From contig NC_070560.1 of assembly GCF_026914185.1 (NCBI RefSeq), positions 1,214,001 to 1,278,000 of the forward strand: 64,000 bases of DNA, in the 5' to 3' direction. The notes beneath the pieces are model-generated. The model did not search any database and was not told the origin of the DNA. It was given only the letters and a program-made list of their open reading frames with translations. The DNA is from Puccinia triticina. Lineage: Eukaryota > Basidiomycota > Pucciniomycetes > Pucciniales > Pucciniaceae. Within the stretch, counting starts at the first letter, position 1; the number at the start of each line of letters is the position of its first letter. Positions 1 through 11,620 of the stretch are shown piece after piece. A program made the translations under genes and the position numbers.

Positions 1-645
1 CTGACTTGATAGGTGAAACGGGCTGTGAAGGTACTGAATCCGCTTTGGTGGTCTCGGCGTACTGTTTCTGAAGCGTGACAAGCTGGGCATTTGAGGTCGA
101 TAGCTGGGCTCGTAGGTTGGCTTCCTCTTCAGCCCAGGCAGCTTTACTGGCTTCGGCTTCGTCCGCCTGAAATTGGATGGAGAGATGAGATGGTCAGTGG
201 ATTGATGTGATGGAATTTGAGCTTGCATGCAAACCTGTTGGAATTGAGTGCGTTCGAGTTCTTTGTGGGCAGCTTTAAGCTTTTCCAGCTCCTTTGTTGT
301 ACGCTCATACTGAGTTTTAATCTCCTGGGCCTCGACCAAGTCGGCTTCCATCCTGTCGATAGTACTGGCGAGTTGGTCGGCTTTTGAGCGCCAGTTAGCG
401 CATTCGGCGGTCGCGTCGGCTTCCTTCTCCTCGGCGGCGGTGATGAGCGCCTTGAGACTCGATACCTTGGCCCGCTCGCGCTCGAGTTCGTCAGCAGAGC
501 CATGGGTGTTGACCGAGTTGGACCTGGCCGGATGCATGTTCGAAAGGCGTTTGGCGGCGGTTGTTGTTGGCGGATTGGGATTCTTGGCGGGACTGGATGT
601 AGTGGATGAGGCGGTGGATTTGCGCAGGGGAGAAGAGGAGGCCAT
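1..645 (-). CDS. Coiled-coil protein, N-terminal part (runs off the window)
   Basis: Two exons read leftwards. Exon 1 is 645..235 (137 codons), starting MASSSPLRKS. A 68-nt intron follows (234..167, GTTTGC...TTTCAG, phase 0). Exon 2 (166..1) stays open to the window edge. The first ~50 residues are basic and Ser/Thr/Pro-rich. From about residue 50 the protein becomes a continuous Lys/Glu/Ala/Gln-rich helix with heptad character (for example ELEKLKAAHKELERTQFQQ), interrupted only by the intron, and exon 2 carries it on (EEEANLRAQLSTSNAQL) before a Pro/Ser stretch. This suggests a scaffold or cytoskeletal coiled-coil protein, but I do not recognise the family and coiled coils attract false matches. 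Reading the intron as coding would break the frame, so splicing is well supported. The C-terminus is missing. The gene looks like ordinary host sequence, GC-rich compared with the transposons further right. Confidence 0.7.
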   Translation of the reverse strand, partial: MASSSPLRKSTASSTTSSPAKNPNPPTTTAAKRLSNMHPARSNSVNTHGSADELERERAKVSSLKALITAAEEKEADATAECANWRSKADQLASTIDRMEADLVEAQEIKTQYERTTKELEKLKAAHKELERTQFQQVCMQAQIPSHQSTDHLISPSNFRRTKPKPVKLPGLKRKPTYEPSYRPQMPSLSRFRNSTPRPPKRIQYLHSPFHLSSQ

Positions 646-2055
646 GATGGGCGGAATAAACAGAGTCACGCTGAGATGGATGAATGCACAGGATGGATGC
701 GATGGAAATATGTGTGAGTGGATGGGGATAGCGGGCGGACGGTGGGCGAGGATAGCGATAAAGGAGGGTGGGAAAAGAGGAACCGACTGAAGACCGGCCA
801 GGACGACACTGACTGAGATCACAGCGATGTCACACAGACTGTCATGAAGCTGTACAGCGCATGTACATATCTGCAGTGTCTCAGTGAGCTCACTGTCCAT
901 ACGAATTCCGTGGAACGGACATCACATTCAACTTTATTTGTTTTAAATAAATATTTATTTATCCTATGTTCACAAAACAGATCGCTTCCAGCAACCGAGA
1001 TTCACCAGGATCTGTCTAACGAAAGTCAACCTCCACCAGTGGAACCGAACGGCTCGAGCTCAGGATGTGCGGGAGCAGTATGCATATCATCAGTACCTGA
1101 TATGCAAACATTGGGTTCTGATCAGGAGAGGTTGATGATAGCTTAGCGTAGCATGGGAGCAACAGAAAAACATCACCGTAATGGCCAGTTGAGTCTGTTT
1201 ACGCTCGCGGCAGCATCGTACTGAGCCCAATCGAATGACCCGAGTGTATAGATGGACATAGTCAAGAGCTCCTTTTGGAAGGAGAAGTCGAACCCACCAA
1301 AATGCACAATCTTGTTGAACGGCAGAGTGATTTGGTAGAAACACTCGAGTCAGACGGAGAGCGGAGAACAAAGGAACGGCCAAAATGAAAGGAGTAATGG
1401 GTTGAAAGACAACTTGGTGGGAAGCCGTTCACGGTTGTCCTTCACGTTAGATCGGCCATCTATGATCTCATAAGAAAATGTCTGTGGATAAACCAAACCT
1501 CGAAAGTGACTGCGGAAGTGACTGCAGCTGGATTTTCCTAGCAAACCTCCAAATGAGTGTGGTTTTGAACACTTTTACTGGGATTTGCCAAAAGAAATTC
1601 CATGGCTTCCTCTCTCGGATACTCTCGGACACATGGCGCCCAGCTCAGCTTGACTCACCCTCCCGATGGGACTAGGTAGCTCAACTCACCTCCGATGGGA
1701 CCAACTTAACAGAAGATCCCTTCTCCAGGAGCACTCTTTGGCAGGCAGTACAGGGCAGGGCGGCCCTGCAAACGCGCAGCTCCGGCCCAAAGCTTCGTAG
1801 CCCGGCGACGGATCCAACCAGCGGAATGCAGAGCTGGTCTTACAGCTCTGGTAGACTCGTAGCCTGGGCCTGACACCGACACAGGCTGTCAGATGAGCTG
1901 TAGGGGCAACCAGGGCTTGCCCCACCGATTCACGATAGCGGTGCGCAAGTTATGATAGAAATATGCACTATACTGCACCAACTTTGATAAGAGTTGTTGT
2001 ATGGCTTGGTTTGACTCTCCGAATGGCGAGGTCTCCAAAGGGCAAGGGTATCCGA
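646..2055. other. Intergenic region, no supported gene
   Basis: This divergent spacer lies between the minus-strand coiled-coil gene and the plus-strand secreted-protein gene. Short open frames exist on both strands but none has convincing composition, length or splice structure. An AT-rich run lies near 930-960. I see no repeat or RNA gene. Confidence 0.6.
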
Positions 2056-2062
2056 TATAAAT
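2056..2062 (+). promoter_or_regulatory. Possible TATA box of the 655-aa secreted-protein gene
   Basis: TATAAAT lies 115 nt upstream of the ATG at 2177, and the start codon itself has a run of A residues before it (AAAAATGACC), a good fungal start context. The motif is short, so this is only suggestive. Confidence 0.3.
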
Positions 2063-2176
2063 CAAGAGTAGTATTTCTCTTGCCATTCTGTCAAACATTT
2101 CACTACAAATTGATTGCCAGGAGCTCAATGCGCATAACTTCGAGCAAGGGTCTCGTCATTTGATCCTCAGCAAAAA

Positions 2177-4144
2177 ATGACCTGGCCAGCTGTCCGTCTT
2201 TACGTCCTGCTTTGTATTACTTTCAAAATTGTTGTAGGCTTTCATGATCCAAATCAGATGTTTGATTGGATGAAAACAGATGTCCCTCCCAGCTTGGATG
2301 ATCTTCTCAGTCCCATCAAAACATCTCAGCCACAAACTTTGCATTCCAGCTTCTGGCCAGTAGTAGAGGTTCCCAACCCACTTGCATCTACCTCCTCCCA
2401 AGGATTAGAGCAGCTGCAACCGCTGCTCAATCCCACTTCTATTCCAAGTTTCATCAATCAACATGCAAATTCACATGTGAATACAGCATCTCCTGTTGAT
2501 TGGGAGGCATTTGGCGCTGGCCAAGCTGACAGCAATATAGATGACATCTTGCAAGATTGGAACACTCTTTTTGAAAATTCAAAGGAATATTGGGTAAACT
2601 CACATCATGGATCAGAAGGACTGGAACCACTGCATGATCCCAACTATCTTCCTGAAATTATGTATCACCATGCATTAGCCCCTCAAACCACAGCATTTCC
2701 TGCTCATGAGGAAGAATTGAGCTCTGGGAAAGTCATCCAATATCTAGATACAGGACAGCAACATTGTGATGGTATAAATGTGAGACTTCCAGCCAGTCCA
2801 CCTACCTCATCATCATGGCCCCCTAATGTGAAAACTAATTCCAACATTCAGTTCCCACCATCTCATCAAGTGGGAGAAGATAAGGAAAACCCATTCTATC
2901 TGGAAAACACAAGATCTAAAATCAAAGGGATTGCTGTATCCCATGCACCTGTTGGAGTGGAACTTAAAAATGAAAAGTTGGACCTTTTGAGCCAATTTAA
3001 TGCAAATGAGTTGGTACTTTATTCTTATAATGAAAATTTCCCACCAACAGAGGCAACATCACTCGCTCCTCCAAATGATAAATCATCCAGGAAAAGAAAG
3101 GGAACATACCCTGCATTCAACTTTGAAAATGAGACTTTCAATGAGGAATACTTCAGATATTTTAAAAACATATGTCAATCACAGAGAAGCTTCTCAGATT
3201 TGACAGCTGAATTTAAATTATTGAGAAGAGAAATCCTACAACCACTCAATAGTTATGGAACCAGATACTTCTATTTTGAGCCAAGTTTTGATCTTATCCA
3301 CCATCAAATCCCACCGTTTATTGATGATCACATGTCCCTCAAATTTCATGCAGGATTGTTTGTTGTCAATCAAGATTTATTGCCTGATCAAGAACTGAAA
3401 ATTGAAAGGATTTTATCTCTGATCATCAAAGACACAGAAAACCTGGGAAATTTTTTATGTATTTTGGAAAGTGACCTGGAGAATAAGATTCATGAATTCT
3501 ATTCCAAGAGCATTGAACACAAGACAAAGAATGTTGGAAGAATTTCAGATGATTCTCATTGCAATAATGAAAGACTGAGACCAAAATTACGCAGAAATTT
3601 CACTGCAATCCTCTGGTCAAATAGGAAGAGATGGATTCAATTTTACAAAGACAAGGCTGGAATACATATTGAAAACCGTTTTGCTAGATACCATAGATGG
3701 AGCAAGATTGAAGACATTGAGAATCACTTTATTTTGTTTCTGTTGTATGTAGATATGATTACTTCAATCATTGTGAAAGCAGGTCAAACAGACTCCCAGG
3801 GAGGGATAATGAACAGGGAAAACTCATATATCTTGAGAAATGCTTCAGCAAATTATGAATCCATCTGTCAAAAGTTTGGACTCATGCAGAGATTTCCACG
3901 TCGAAGAAATACCAAGGAAGCTTTCTCAAAATTCTGGAGAAGATCTCCCTTGGACAGGGTTTGGGGATTCATCAAAGCTTGGTTGGAGGAGGCCAAGGAT
4001 GAAAATAATGACAGAATTCTCAACATCCAGCAATTTAAAAGGAAAACATCAGAAAGAAATTTTTCAACATTTTTTGAAGACATATTGATTTACTCCATAA
4101 CTTACATGAATGAAATCATCACACAGATATACAAAGACCTCTAA
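2177..4144 (+). CDS. Predicted secreted protein of unknown family, 655 aa, intronless
   Basis: A single uninterrupted frame of 655 codons. The N-terminus is a textbook signal peptide: MTWPAVR, then the hydrophobic LYVLLCITFKIVVG, with cleavage likely shortly after residue 20. The first ~310 residues are low-complexity and rich in Pro, Ser, Asn and Gln. From about residue 315 (KRKGTYPAFNFENE) a denser, aromatic and charged helical region follows, with a Trp/Arg-rich block (NRKRWIQFYKDKAGIHIENR) and a hydrophobic stretch near residues 515-535 (HFILFLLYVDMITSIIV). That stretch could be a buried helix or a membrane segment. I recognise no enzymatic motif. The KRKR basic patch near residue 310 might be a processing or nuclear-targeting signal. 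Secreted orphan proteins of this kind are typical candidate effectors in rust fungi, but that role is inference. Codon composition is AT-rich compared with the CK1 gene beside it. Confidence 0.75.
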   Translation: MTWPAVRLYVLLCITFKIVVGFHDPNQMFDWMKTDVPPSLDDLLSPIKTSQPQTLHSSFWPVVEVPNPLASTSSQGLEQLQPLLNPTSIPSFINQHANSHVNTASPVDWEAFGAGQADSNIDDILQDWNTLFENSKEYWVNSHHGSEGLEPLHDPNYLPEIMYHHALAPQTTAFPAHEEELSSGKVIQYLDTGQQHCDGINVRLPASPPTSSSWPPNVKTNSNIQFPPSHQVGEDKENPFYLENTRSKIKGIAVSHAPVGVELKNEKLDLLSQFNANELVLYSYNENFPPTEATSLAPPNDKSSRKRKGTYPAFNFENETFNEEYFRYFKNICQSQRSFSDLTAEFKLLRREILQPLNSYGTRYFYFEPSFDLIHHQIPPFIDDHMSLKFHAGLFVVNQDLLPDQELKIERILSLIIKDTENLGNFLCILESDLENKIHEFYSKSIEHKTKNVGRISDDSHCNNERLRPKLRRNFTAILWSNRKRWIQFYKDKAGIHIENRFARYHRWSKIEDIENHFILFLLYVDMITSIIVKAGQTDSQGGIMNRENSYILRNASANYESICQKFGLMQRFPRRRNTKEAFSKFWRRSPLDRVWGFIKAWLEEAKDENNDRILNIQQFKRKTSERNFSTFFEDILIYSITYMNEIITQIYKDL

Positions 4145-4241
4145 CAATTGTAAATGCACTTAATCATACTGTTTCACATCTTCCTTCATTATTCTGTGTT
4201 CCAAGATTGATTTTTCCTTTTCCAGTGTACTGTTGTTAATT

Positions 4242-4439
4242 AGGGTGTTCAAAGTTGACTTGCATAAAATCATAACACCATAAAATCATAAAATTCTAAG
4301 CTGAAAAAATATGTTGCACCCAAGCACTCAAATTAGAGCAACATTTCTAGAATGGTACATATGAAATCATCACTTGAAAGTTTTATGATTTTGTGATTTT
4401 ATGCATTGAAAATTTTATGATTTCAACTTTGAACACCCT
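4242..4439. mobile_element. 198-bp MITE with AGGGTGTTCAAAGTTGA inverted ends (copy 1)
   Basis: The ends AGGGTGTTCAAAGTTGA and TCAACTTTGAACACCCT are perfect inverted repeats. The interior is AT-rich with repeated AAAATCATA motifs. A near-identical 198-bp copy lies inverted at 32805-33002. TTAAT flanks this copy on both sides if the element is taken as TAGGGTG...CACCC, but the second copy does not show the same duplication, so the target-site rule is unresolved. It sits about 100 bp downstream of the secreted-protein stop codon and may supply part of its 3' UTR. Confidence 0.85.
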
Positions 4440-5759
4440 TAATGTTAAAAGTTGCAAAGAAACAAATTTCTACAATGTTTAGCTTCAGTGAGTTTGTATG
4501 TGGAAAGGCAATGCAGCAAATTGAAAATATTGATTGCTTTTAATGTTATCTAAAAAAACCTTATGCATTCTTGAACACCATAAGTATGGTCACATGGATG
4601 GTTTTGCACAACAATACCATTGTCAGCCAACTTTTATGGAACACAGTAAATCCCCCCACATGGTACACCAACAAGAGAAATTCTGACCAGAGTGTATTCA
4701 TCAACCACCAAACCACCATACCTGGTGTAGTGGGAAACCTTGCCCAGAACATGTACTCAGATTGGATCAAGGCCATGCAAACAAGAGGTGCATCAGTTTC
4801 ACCACATGGATCCATAACCCCATGCAATCCAACTTCTGAACTCCACAATTTGTTGTGCTTGTGTCTTGGCCCCAACTGGCAGTGCAGGTGATAGTCTCTG
4901 ATCCCGGAAAGCATGCATGTTGTCAAAGAGATTATCATGTGTGGGAGGAAAGTAATTCACAAAACAGGAAGAATATATTTGTATATATATGTATGAGAGA
5001 GATAGAGGATGTGACCAAGACGCACCCAAGCAAGTACGAGAGTGTGAGAGTGTATGTAGCTAAGTGTGTATGTATACGTGTATATAAACAGGCCTAAAAG
5101 TACTAGATACATACACGGGGCTGAGGCTGATGATCGGGAGCATGGGGGAAGGGCATTCAGAGGACACAGAGAGAAGAGGGAGAAGGAACCAGGGGAAAAT
5201 GGAAAGAAACAACTTAGGAGAAACAGAAATAAAGGGGGAGAAGAGCAGCCAATGTTTGAAGAAGAAAGCGAGATGGAAGCTGAGACGAGACGAAACGACG
5301 ACGCGGAAGAAGACAGCCCTCGGACCTCGACCGAAACGGGGACAGTCGATCAAAGAGAGAGAGAGAGCGAGTCCTGGCGCCGAAAGGTTAAGGGCACGCT
5401 CGGAGACCACGGACGAAAGAGAAAGAAAGAGAGAGGGAACAGGTATGGGTAACCGGCCGGATCGAATATCGCCTGACCGCCCTCCGAACTTCTCCCCTCA
5501 TCCTCCCGCCCTACCGCCAGGTGTCACACCACCGCCACACCACCTTCCTCTTGTTCAATTTTTTTTTCAGTTTACCACCCCTCTCCCCCATCTTCCATCA
5601 CCATCATACTATCATCACTATCAACGCTCTAGTCGGAAAAGGACCTGCGCCAGACCCTTTTCCAAAACCTAGAAACGCTTTCCGACACCAACACAACTGC
5701 CCGCCGCCCGACATCCATATGACCATTGAGAAACCAAGAAACCAGCATTCGATATGCGT
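4440..5759. other. Intergenic region with purine-rich tract
   Basis: No supported gene. The stretch 4560-4940 has open frames on both strands that could be a decayed coding fragment, but neither is recognisable. From about 5150 to 5440 the plus strand is strongly purine-rich (GAGAGA, GAAGAAG), which makes long but low-complexity frames. The end of the region is the likely 3' UTR of the CK1 gene. Confidence 0.5.
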
Positions 5760-7169
5760 CTACTCGTCGTAGTATGTGTAGTGTGGCTCCTCCATCTTGG
5801 TCTGACTGCGGAGCCTAAGCGGAAGGAATTATCAGGAAGATCAAAAGTCAGTGCTGCTCTCAGCAAGTAGCAGGTTATAAGGAGGAAAGTTGCTGACACT
5901 TACTTTCTCTCATTCCCACTGCCTGGGACGGGAGTGGCTTCAGGAATGACCTTTCGGCGAAGGGGCGCCGCGGGACTGGCAGCCGGAGCAGCAGCGGAGC
6001 TGCGGTCTTTGGCGGCCATCTGTTCTCTGGTAGGCACGGAGGACTCGTCTGCGTTGCGAGTTTGGAGGGACCAGTCAAAGACGTAGTCGTACGAGAAGCC
6101 CTCACGGACAAACAAGTCCCGGAAGAGCTTGCGGAGGTAGGGGTAGTCCGGCTTGTCATCGAACCTCAACGAGCGCGAGTAGTTGAGGTAGATCGCAAAC
6201 TCTTTCGGAAAGCCCCGGCAGAGGAATTCGGTCGGCGTGGTCATCTTCTTCTCCATGATTCGGTCGTACTTTTGCTTCTTGGTCGCCGCCTTCAATCCTT
6301 GCCACGGCAAGCTCCCTCGGAGGAAGTACATGAACACATAGCCCAGGGATTCCATGTCATCCCGACGGGACTGTTCGACACCGAGATGGGTGTTGATGGA
6401 GGTGTATCGGGCCGTTCCAGTGAGGTTCTTGTTCTCTCTGTAGGGGATGTGCAACAAGGTCTTCGGGTCACGGTACTTCTTGGCGAGACCGAAGTCGATG
6501 ATGTTGACTTGGTTTCCACGCTTGGCAATGCCCATGAGAAAGTTGTCGGGCTTGATGTCTCGATGGATGAAGTTGCGCGAGTGGACGTACTCGATTCGAG
6601 AGATCTGTTCGGGTCACAGTGACATATTAGATGGACTATCAGAGACGCAACAAGCAGTGCAAGAGAGAAAGAAGGCGCTTACCAGTTGATCAGCAAGGAG
6701 CAAGGTAGTCTTGAGGCTGAACTTGCGTTGGCAGAAGTTGAACAGGTCTTCCAAGCTAGGCCCGAGTAAATCGATCACCATAGCGTTGTAGTCACACTCT
6801 ACGCCGAACCATCTCACAAAACTGGGCAAGGGGCCTAGTTGATCAGCGAATGAATCAAGGAAGGCCGATGGGAGCCGAAGCATAGGTACTCACGGGACGC
6901 CAACCCCACCGGCCAGGGTTTTGTAGACTTTGGCTTCATATTCGAGCTGAGGATGTTTGGCTTTGACGCTCTCAAGCTTGATGGCCACTTCCTCGCCGGA
7001 GATGATGTTAATACCAAGGTAGATGTCACCTGTGTGAAGAATAGGGGCACTGCGTTGGTGGTACGGTCTCGGGGGGTGTGGCTCATGAGCGGGGGAGAGA
7101 GGACTTACCGAATGAACCACATCCGATTTTCTTGCCGAGACGATATTTACCACCGACGCGGAGATCCAT
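5760..7169 (-). CDS. Casein kinase I, delta/epsilon (Hrr25/HHP1) type, 363 aa, five exons
   Basis: Spliced model: 7169..7109, 7029..6894, 6821..6683, 6604..5904, 5814..5760. It totals 1092 nt, or 363 codons plus TAG. Introns are 79, 72, 78 and 89 nt with GT...AG ends. The joined frame gives a complete CK1 kinase domain: [20 protein letters not shown] with the glycine loop, ATP-binding K38 (VAIK), HRDIKPDN with catalytic D128, DFG at 149-151, and the CK1-specific SIN motif ([11 protein letters not shown]) replacing APE. Length and residue numbering match family members such as fission-yeast Hhp1. CK1 enzymes phosphorylate acidic or primed Ser/Thr sites and act in DNA repair, vesicle traffic, endocytosis and clock-type regulation; which applies here is unknown. 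The last donor GTAAGTG overlaps an in-frame TAA, so retaining that intron would give a 346-aa form lacking the tail [12 protein letters not shown]. An alternative acceptor 9 nt further on keeps the frame. Confidence 0.95.
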
Positions 7170-8452
7170 GGTTCAGATAGGAAGCGAAGTATTAGGAGAG
7201 TCAAGAAACGAGTAGTCGGCAGATGGACACTTGAGAGAAGAAGAAGAAGAGACGGGCGAAGAGGCAAGAGAGGTCAGCTCCAAGAAAGGATTATGGGTAT
7301 TAAGGACAGGGGAGTGGCTAGTGGAAGGAATGAAACGATCGATGTGCAGATGGATGGAGAAGAAGAGGAAAGGGATGACGCTGTTTAAATGTGGTGTGGC
7401 TACAGCGGACTGGGTTTGTTGGAGGCTCGATGGGCGAGGCAGGGGGCGGCTGGGGATGTTTGGGGAGTGAAACAGTAGCTACGGAGGCCCAGGGAGATGC
7501 TGAGGAGGGAGACAGCGACGGGGGGGTGTTTACCTTTCTGTTTGGGTGGGAAGCTGGAGGAGGAGGGGGGAGCGAGTGGGGGGGAGGAGGGCAACCGGCG
7601 CGAGCAGGGTGGGGGCTGATATCCCCTCCGATTTGGTGTGTCAGCAGCGCAGCAGCCGCCCGCCGAACGGAGCAGGCAGGCTGTGAACCCACACACCATA
7701 GCCTGGGATCAACACGCTACATACAGTCCACAGCTGTCTCATCTTCAGACATATCCCCCACCTCCCTCGCCATCGCCATCTCCATCCCCTCCAGGAGTCC
7801 GGGAGTCGGGGTCGATCCAGAGATAGCTGCTCGATCGACTCCACAACCTCCCCTCCGACTCTGATCTGGCAGACCCACTTCCCAATCCCATTCTTCGAAT
7901 TGGCCCTTCGACCCTCCAGATTGCAGGCAGCTGGATATCTCATGACCCAGATTATATCCCTGTTAGGGTCCACAAAGTTAAAAACATGTCATATCTGCCG
8001 CGCACATAAACACCTTTGTTGTTGGGAAACATTTGACAGCTTTTGGCAGTCGCTGCAAATAAGGTTACAAGTTGTCATGTCATATGCCAATATTAAGTTT
8101 TAGCTTGGAGAAAAACCCCTGGCTGTCTTTTTGGCGCTGAAAGGATTTCCTCCAGGAAGGTTCCCTGCCAAGAGGCCCAACATTGCAAAAAAAAAAAAAA
8201 AAAAAAAAAAGGCCAACTGTTATAAGCAGTTGACATGAGGAGATGTGAGGGAAGCTTGTGGTGTTACTCCATCCTTTCTCATAGGGTTCACTCAACCAAG
8301 CTTCAATGCACTGTTGCCACAGTGCACAGTGACTGTGCTGAACAAAGCTATTAGGGGGCTTCAAAGTTGGCCAGGTGTGACTTGCATCCACTTTTGCAAG
8401 TTGGTGTTCAAGCTCATTCTGGAACACTGAGTTGCAAAAGGCCATGAACATT
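7170..8452. other. CK1 upstream region and spacer
   Basis: This should hold the CK1 5' UTR and promoter (transcribed leftwards). It has GA-rich and G-rich tracts (7220-7620), a CCTCC/CATCTCC-rich patch (7750-7800) and a run of 24 A at 8187-8210. The open frames here are low-complexity. No gene is supported. Confidence 0.5.
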
Positions 8453-9734
8453 CACCAGGGAGGGATGTGTTGCACTCTCCAGAGAGTGCCAGACCATAAT
8501 TTTGTCATTTTTCTTGTCTGAAGTCAGTTCAATGTCAACTTGCAAGGTAAGCAGCAATCTGTTCTGAAATCATTGCTAACTTGAGTCACACTAGTGATGG
8601 ATTGATCTGTAATTCAGGATGAACTCATGCATGCCGATGAAAGCATGTTGACCTGCAATTGGTACTAATATACTCTCCATGTGTGCTTCTGTTTACCTGA
8701 TAATCCTTCCCAAACATATCCAGGATTTACTCCTCAGTTTCTCTCCATTCTAAATCCTTGACAATGTAGGAGTGACACATTTCTGTGATCATTTGAGCAG
8801 ATACTGAGAAATAAAAACCCATGTTTTTTCTGCCCTCACTTTGGAGCATCATGCACCAGGGAAGAAATTGTTGCACTCTCTAGAGAGTGCCAGGCCGTAA
8901 TTTTGTATGTAAGTTAGTCTGATGTGAGTTCAATGTTAAATTTAATTATTTGTTCACTTTCTTCCCAATACCAGTGTAACTGTAGGTCAAGTGTTTGTGA
9001 AATGATCTATAACTCAATGCCAACCCACAAGCATCTCTCTGTTGAAGTTTTGTGTTTGTTTCATCATTATTACAATTGCAGAAGTGATCTTTATTGCACA
9101 CAAACTTTGCCAAGAATGTATGAATCTTTATCCTCAAACATATCCTTAGCCAACTGCCAGGTATTTTTTTGAATTGCAGATTTTTTTCATTCAAAACACA
9201 CATAAAATCACATTATGGAACATACTTGTGAGATATAGCAAATTCAGAGGATCTGCACACTGGTGGATGAATCCTTGTGGCATATTTCTGACATGTCAAT
9301 TCCCATATCGAATTGGGAGGAAAGCGGTTTGACATAATATTTCTGTTCTTCAAGTATCAAACCCTTACCGCACCAAAGCTAAGAAGACCTGTTTCATATG
9401 CAATTGTACTCCAAGCAATATTAAATGTGAAAATAGCGGATTCAGTTTTCCCTACAATTTTTACCAAGGGATGAAACATAATTTTGTAATTTTTCAGTGC
9501 CAATAGCTGTTCATTTTGGAATATGCATCTTGCCTAGTACATGACTAAAAATTGTACAATTTTGTAAATTTAACTACAACTGACCAAAGAATGTTGTCTA
9601 GAATCCTAAATAAAGCTTCTGAAGGGAAAAGGGGTAGATTGGTGGATATTAACAGGTGCATTAATATTCCCTTGCTTCTGGAACAAGCTGGAAAAATAAT
9701 TCAACAGCTGGTCTTAGAACTCAAAAGTGAACAG

Positions 9735-9874
9735 TGGAGGACTTCCTGTCACATCTGGAACCTTCACAGCTTTTGAGTTAGACCCAAAAATTCTGAATTT
9801 TTGCAGGAGCGTCTAGATTTTTGGGCTCTAGATCACTTCTGGGAGACCCGCAGATCTTGACAGGAAGTCATCCA
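9735..9874. mobile_element. 140-bp MITE with TGGAGGACTTCCTGTCA ends
   Basis: Inverted ends TGGAGGACTTCCTGTCA and TGACAGGAAGTCATCCA. Copy B lacks this block at the matching place (around 52350, GTGAACAGTGAATTC), so copy B shows the empty site. A second family member is at 26573-26720. No clear target duplication. Confidence 0.75.
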
Positions 9875-10379
9875 ATAAATGCTTAAATCCCCACGCATAT
9901 CCCAGTGTGGTTAGAACCATTTGTCTTGTAGATTGATCATCTTGTATCTTTTCTTCACCAACCATTTTCCATTAATTTTCTTTGGTGTAGCATTATTTCA
10001 TCACAGGTATCCATGTCTATGATGCAACAACATGGTGTTGATTTCTCTCATAACATGGTGCTGATGTAGCACCTGCTGTCAGTTGAGACTTCTGCACTGC
10101 GGTCAGGCTGTATCCAGACCACTCAAAATGATTGGTCATGGGCCAGCAGGAGTGCCACAAAATTTGTGAGGAAAAGTGTTAAAACAATTTGTGTATGTGG
10201 GTTTGAAGGTTGGCACAATTGAACTATGGACGCGTGGGGAAACACAGATTGGCTTAGCATCCCCCTGTTTCCCAGGTGAGGGTTTTTTTTCTGTTTTAAT
10301 GTCCACGCTCATGTTTGGGCGAATGTTGGGGTGGAAATTTCCAAAAATATCACACATTTACCCAGACTCAATGTGAACA

Positions 10380-11620
10380 GTGGGTGCTGTTCATCGCGCT
10401 GGAAAATTTGCCTCTCAATGGCCACCACATGCTGGCCATCCATTTGGGCTTTTCTGAGCTTGACGGGCAGTGTGTACTGCCTCAAAAGATCAGAAATGCT
10501 GGCGCGATGATCAGTACTTGCTGGTCATCACAATAGAGCTCCCCTGACTCGGGGACCCCTTTCATTTGTCCACCACATCGTTCGGCCGTACGTTACGGTG
10601 GACAAGTGCAGTGTACATTAATCTGCTGCGTCCCCGAAGCCAAATAAGTGCTGGTCATCGCAATAGGGCTCCCCCGACTCGGGGACCCCTGTAATTTGTC
10701 CACCGCAAGGTTCGGCCGTACGTTATGGTGGACAATTGCAGTGGACATCAATCTGCAGCCTCGCCGAACCCAAATCCAATAGGGGGGTTCACGTTGCAAA
10801 AAAAGCAATGCTGATTTCGTCTGCTCATGCACCTGTGAGTAAGGTTTATGCCTTGCAGATTGCTTCCAAAGGGGAGCTGCCCAGCCAAACCTTTTCGCTT
10901 TCTCACGATTTTCAAAAGCTGCATCTGCTGGTTTTGGTTGCTGATTTTCGAAATCAGCCTTACGTGAACCCCCCTAATGACCAGTACCTGATGGTCATCA
11001 CATAGAGGCCCTAGCCCGATGAACAGCACATACTGGTCATCGAGCAGGCCTTCCCAAGCTCGCGAGGCAGTATATAATGGCCACCTAGCTCTCCAAAGCC
11101 CAGCTGGATGGCCAGCATCAGCATGTACTGAGCATTGATCCGGGACTTCCCCAGCGCAATATATAATTATTCCTGGTTCATCAATATGAGAAAGTCCCTG
11201 CTTGATGAACATCATGCACTGGTCATTTAGCTGGGTGTTTCAAAGCCCATTAATGTGTAATCAAGTGGAGGACATCTCCACTCAATGGCCAGTATACACC
11301 AGTTATTGATATGAGAATCCATTAACTCAATGGCCATACACAACAGTCATTGGGTGAAGGATGTCTCTGCTCAAATGCTGGGATACATGTTCATCAACTG
11401 GAGGATTGATGCACTTCATGGCCATTACACAGCATCATGGAGTTGGGAATCACTCCACCTGATGGCCATCTAAACCAGTCATTACACAGAGGTTTTCTCC
11501 ACTTGATGGCCATGCAACACAGTAATCAATTGGAGGTTGTCTCAAATTCCTGGCCGGTACACACCAGTCAGTGGAGAATATATGTGTGTAATGGCGGTGG
11601 AGTGGAGAAAGCCATTATAC
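10380..11620. repeat. TGGTCAT minisatellite inside copy A, with a 130-bp duplication
   Basis: Irregular units centred on CTGGTCAT and CTCAATGGCC recur through the right part of copy A. At 10517-10776 two copies of a 130-bp block (each with ACTCGGGGACCCCT and TTCGGCCGTACGTTA) stand in tandem. The same class of units occupies the equivalent position in copy B (52900-53790) and in copy C. Confidence 0.7.

Noticed and set aside
4561..4938. Overlapping frames on both strands with ordinary-looking composition
   Set aside because: Neither is recognisable, each overlaps the other, and no splice or start context decides between them. Possibly a decayed coding fragment.
5066..5672. Long plus-strand open frames of 128 and 180 codons
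   Set aside because: They translate a purine-rich GAGAGA tract into Arg/Glu/Lys repeats, with no domain, and lie in the CK1 3' flank.
7391..7864. 157-codon plus-strand frame upstream of CK1
   Set aside because: Gly/Trp-rich translation of a G-rich promoter stretch. No domain or supporting exon structure.
8187..8210. 24-base A run as the tail of a retroposed element
   Set aside because: No target duplication or recognisable body was found on either side.
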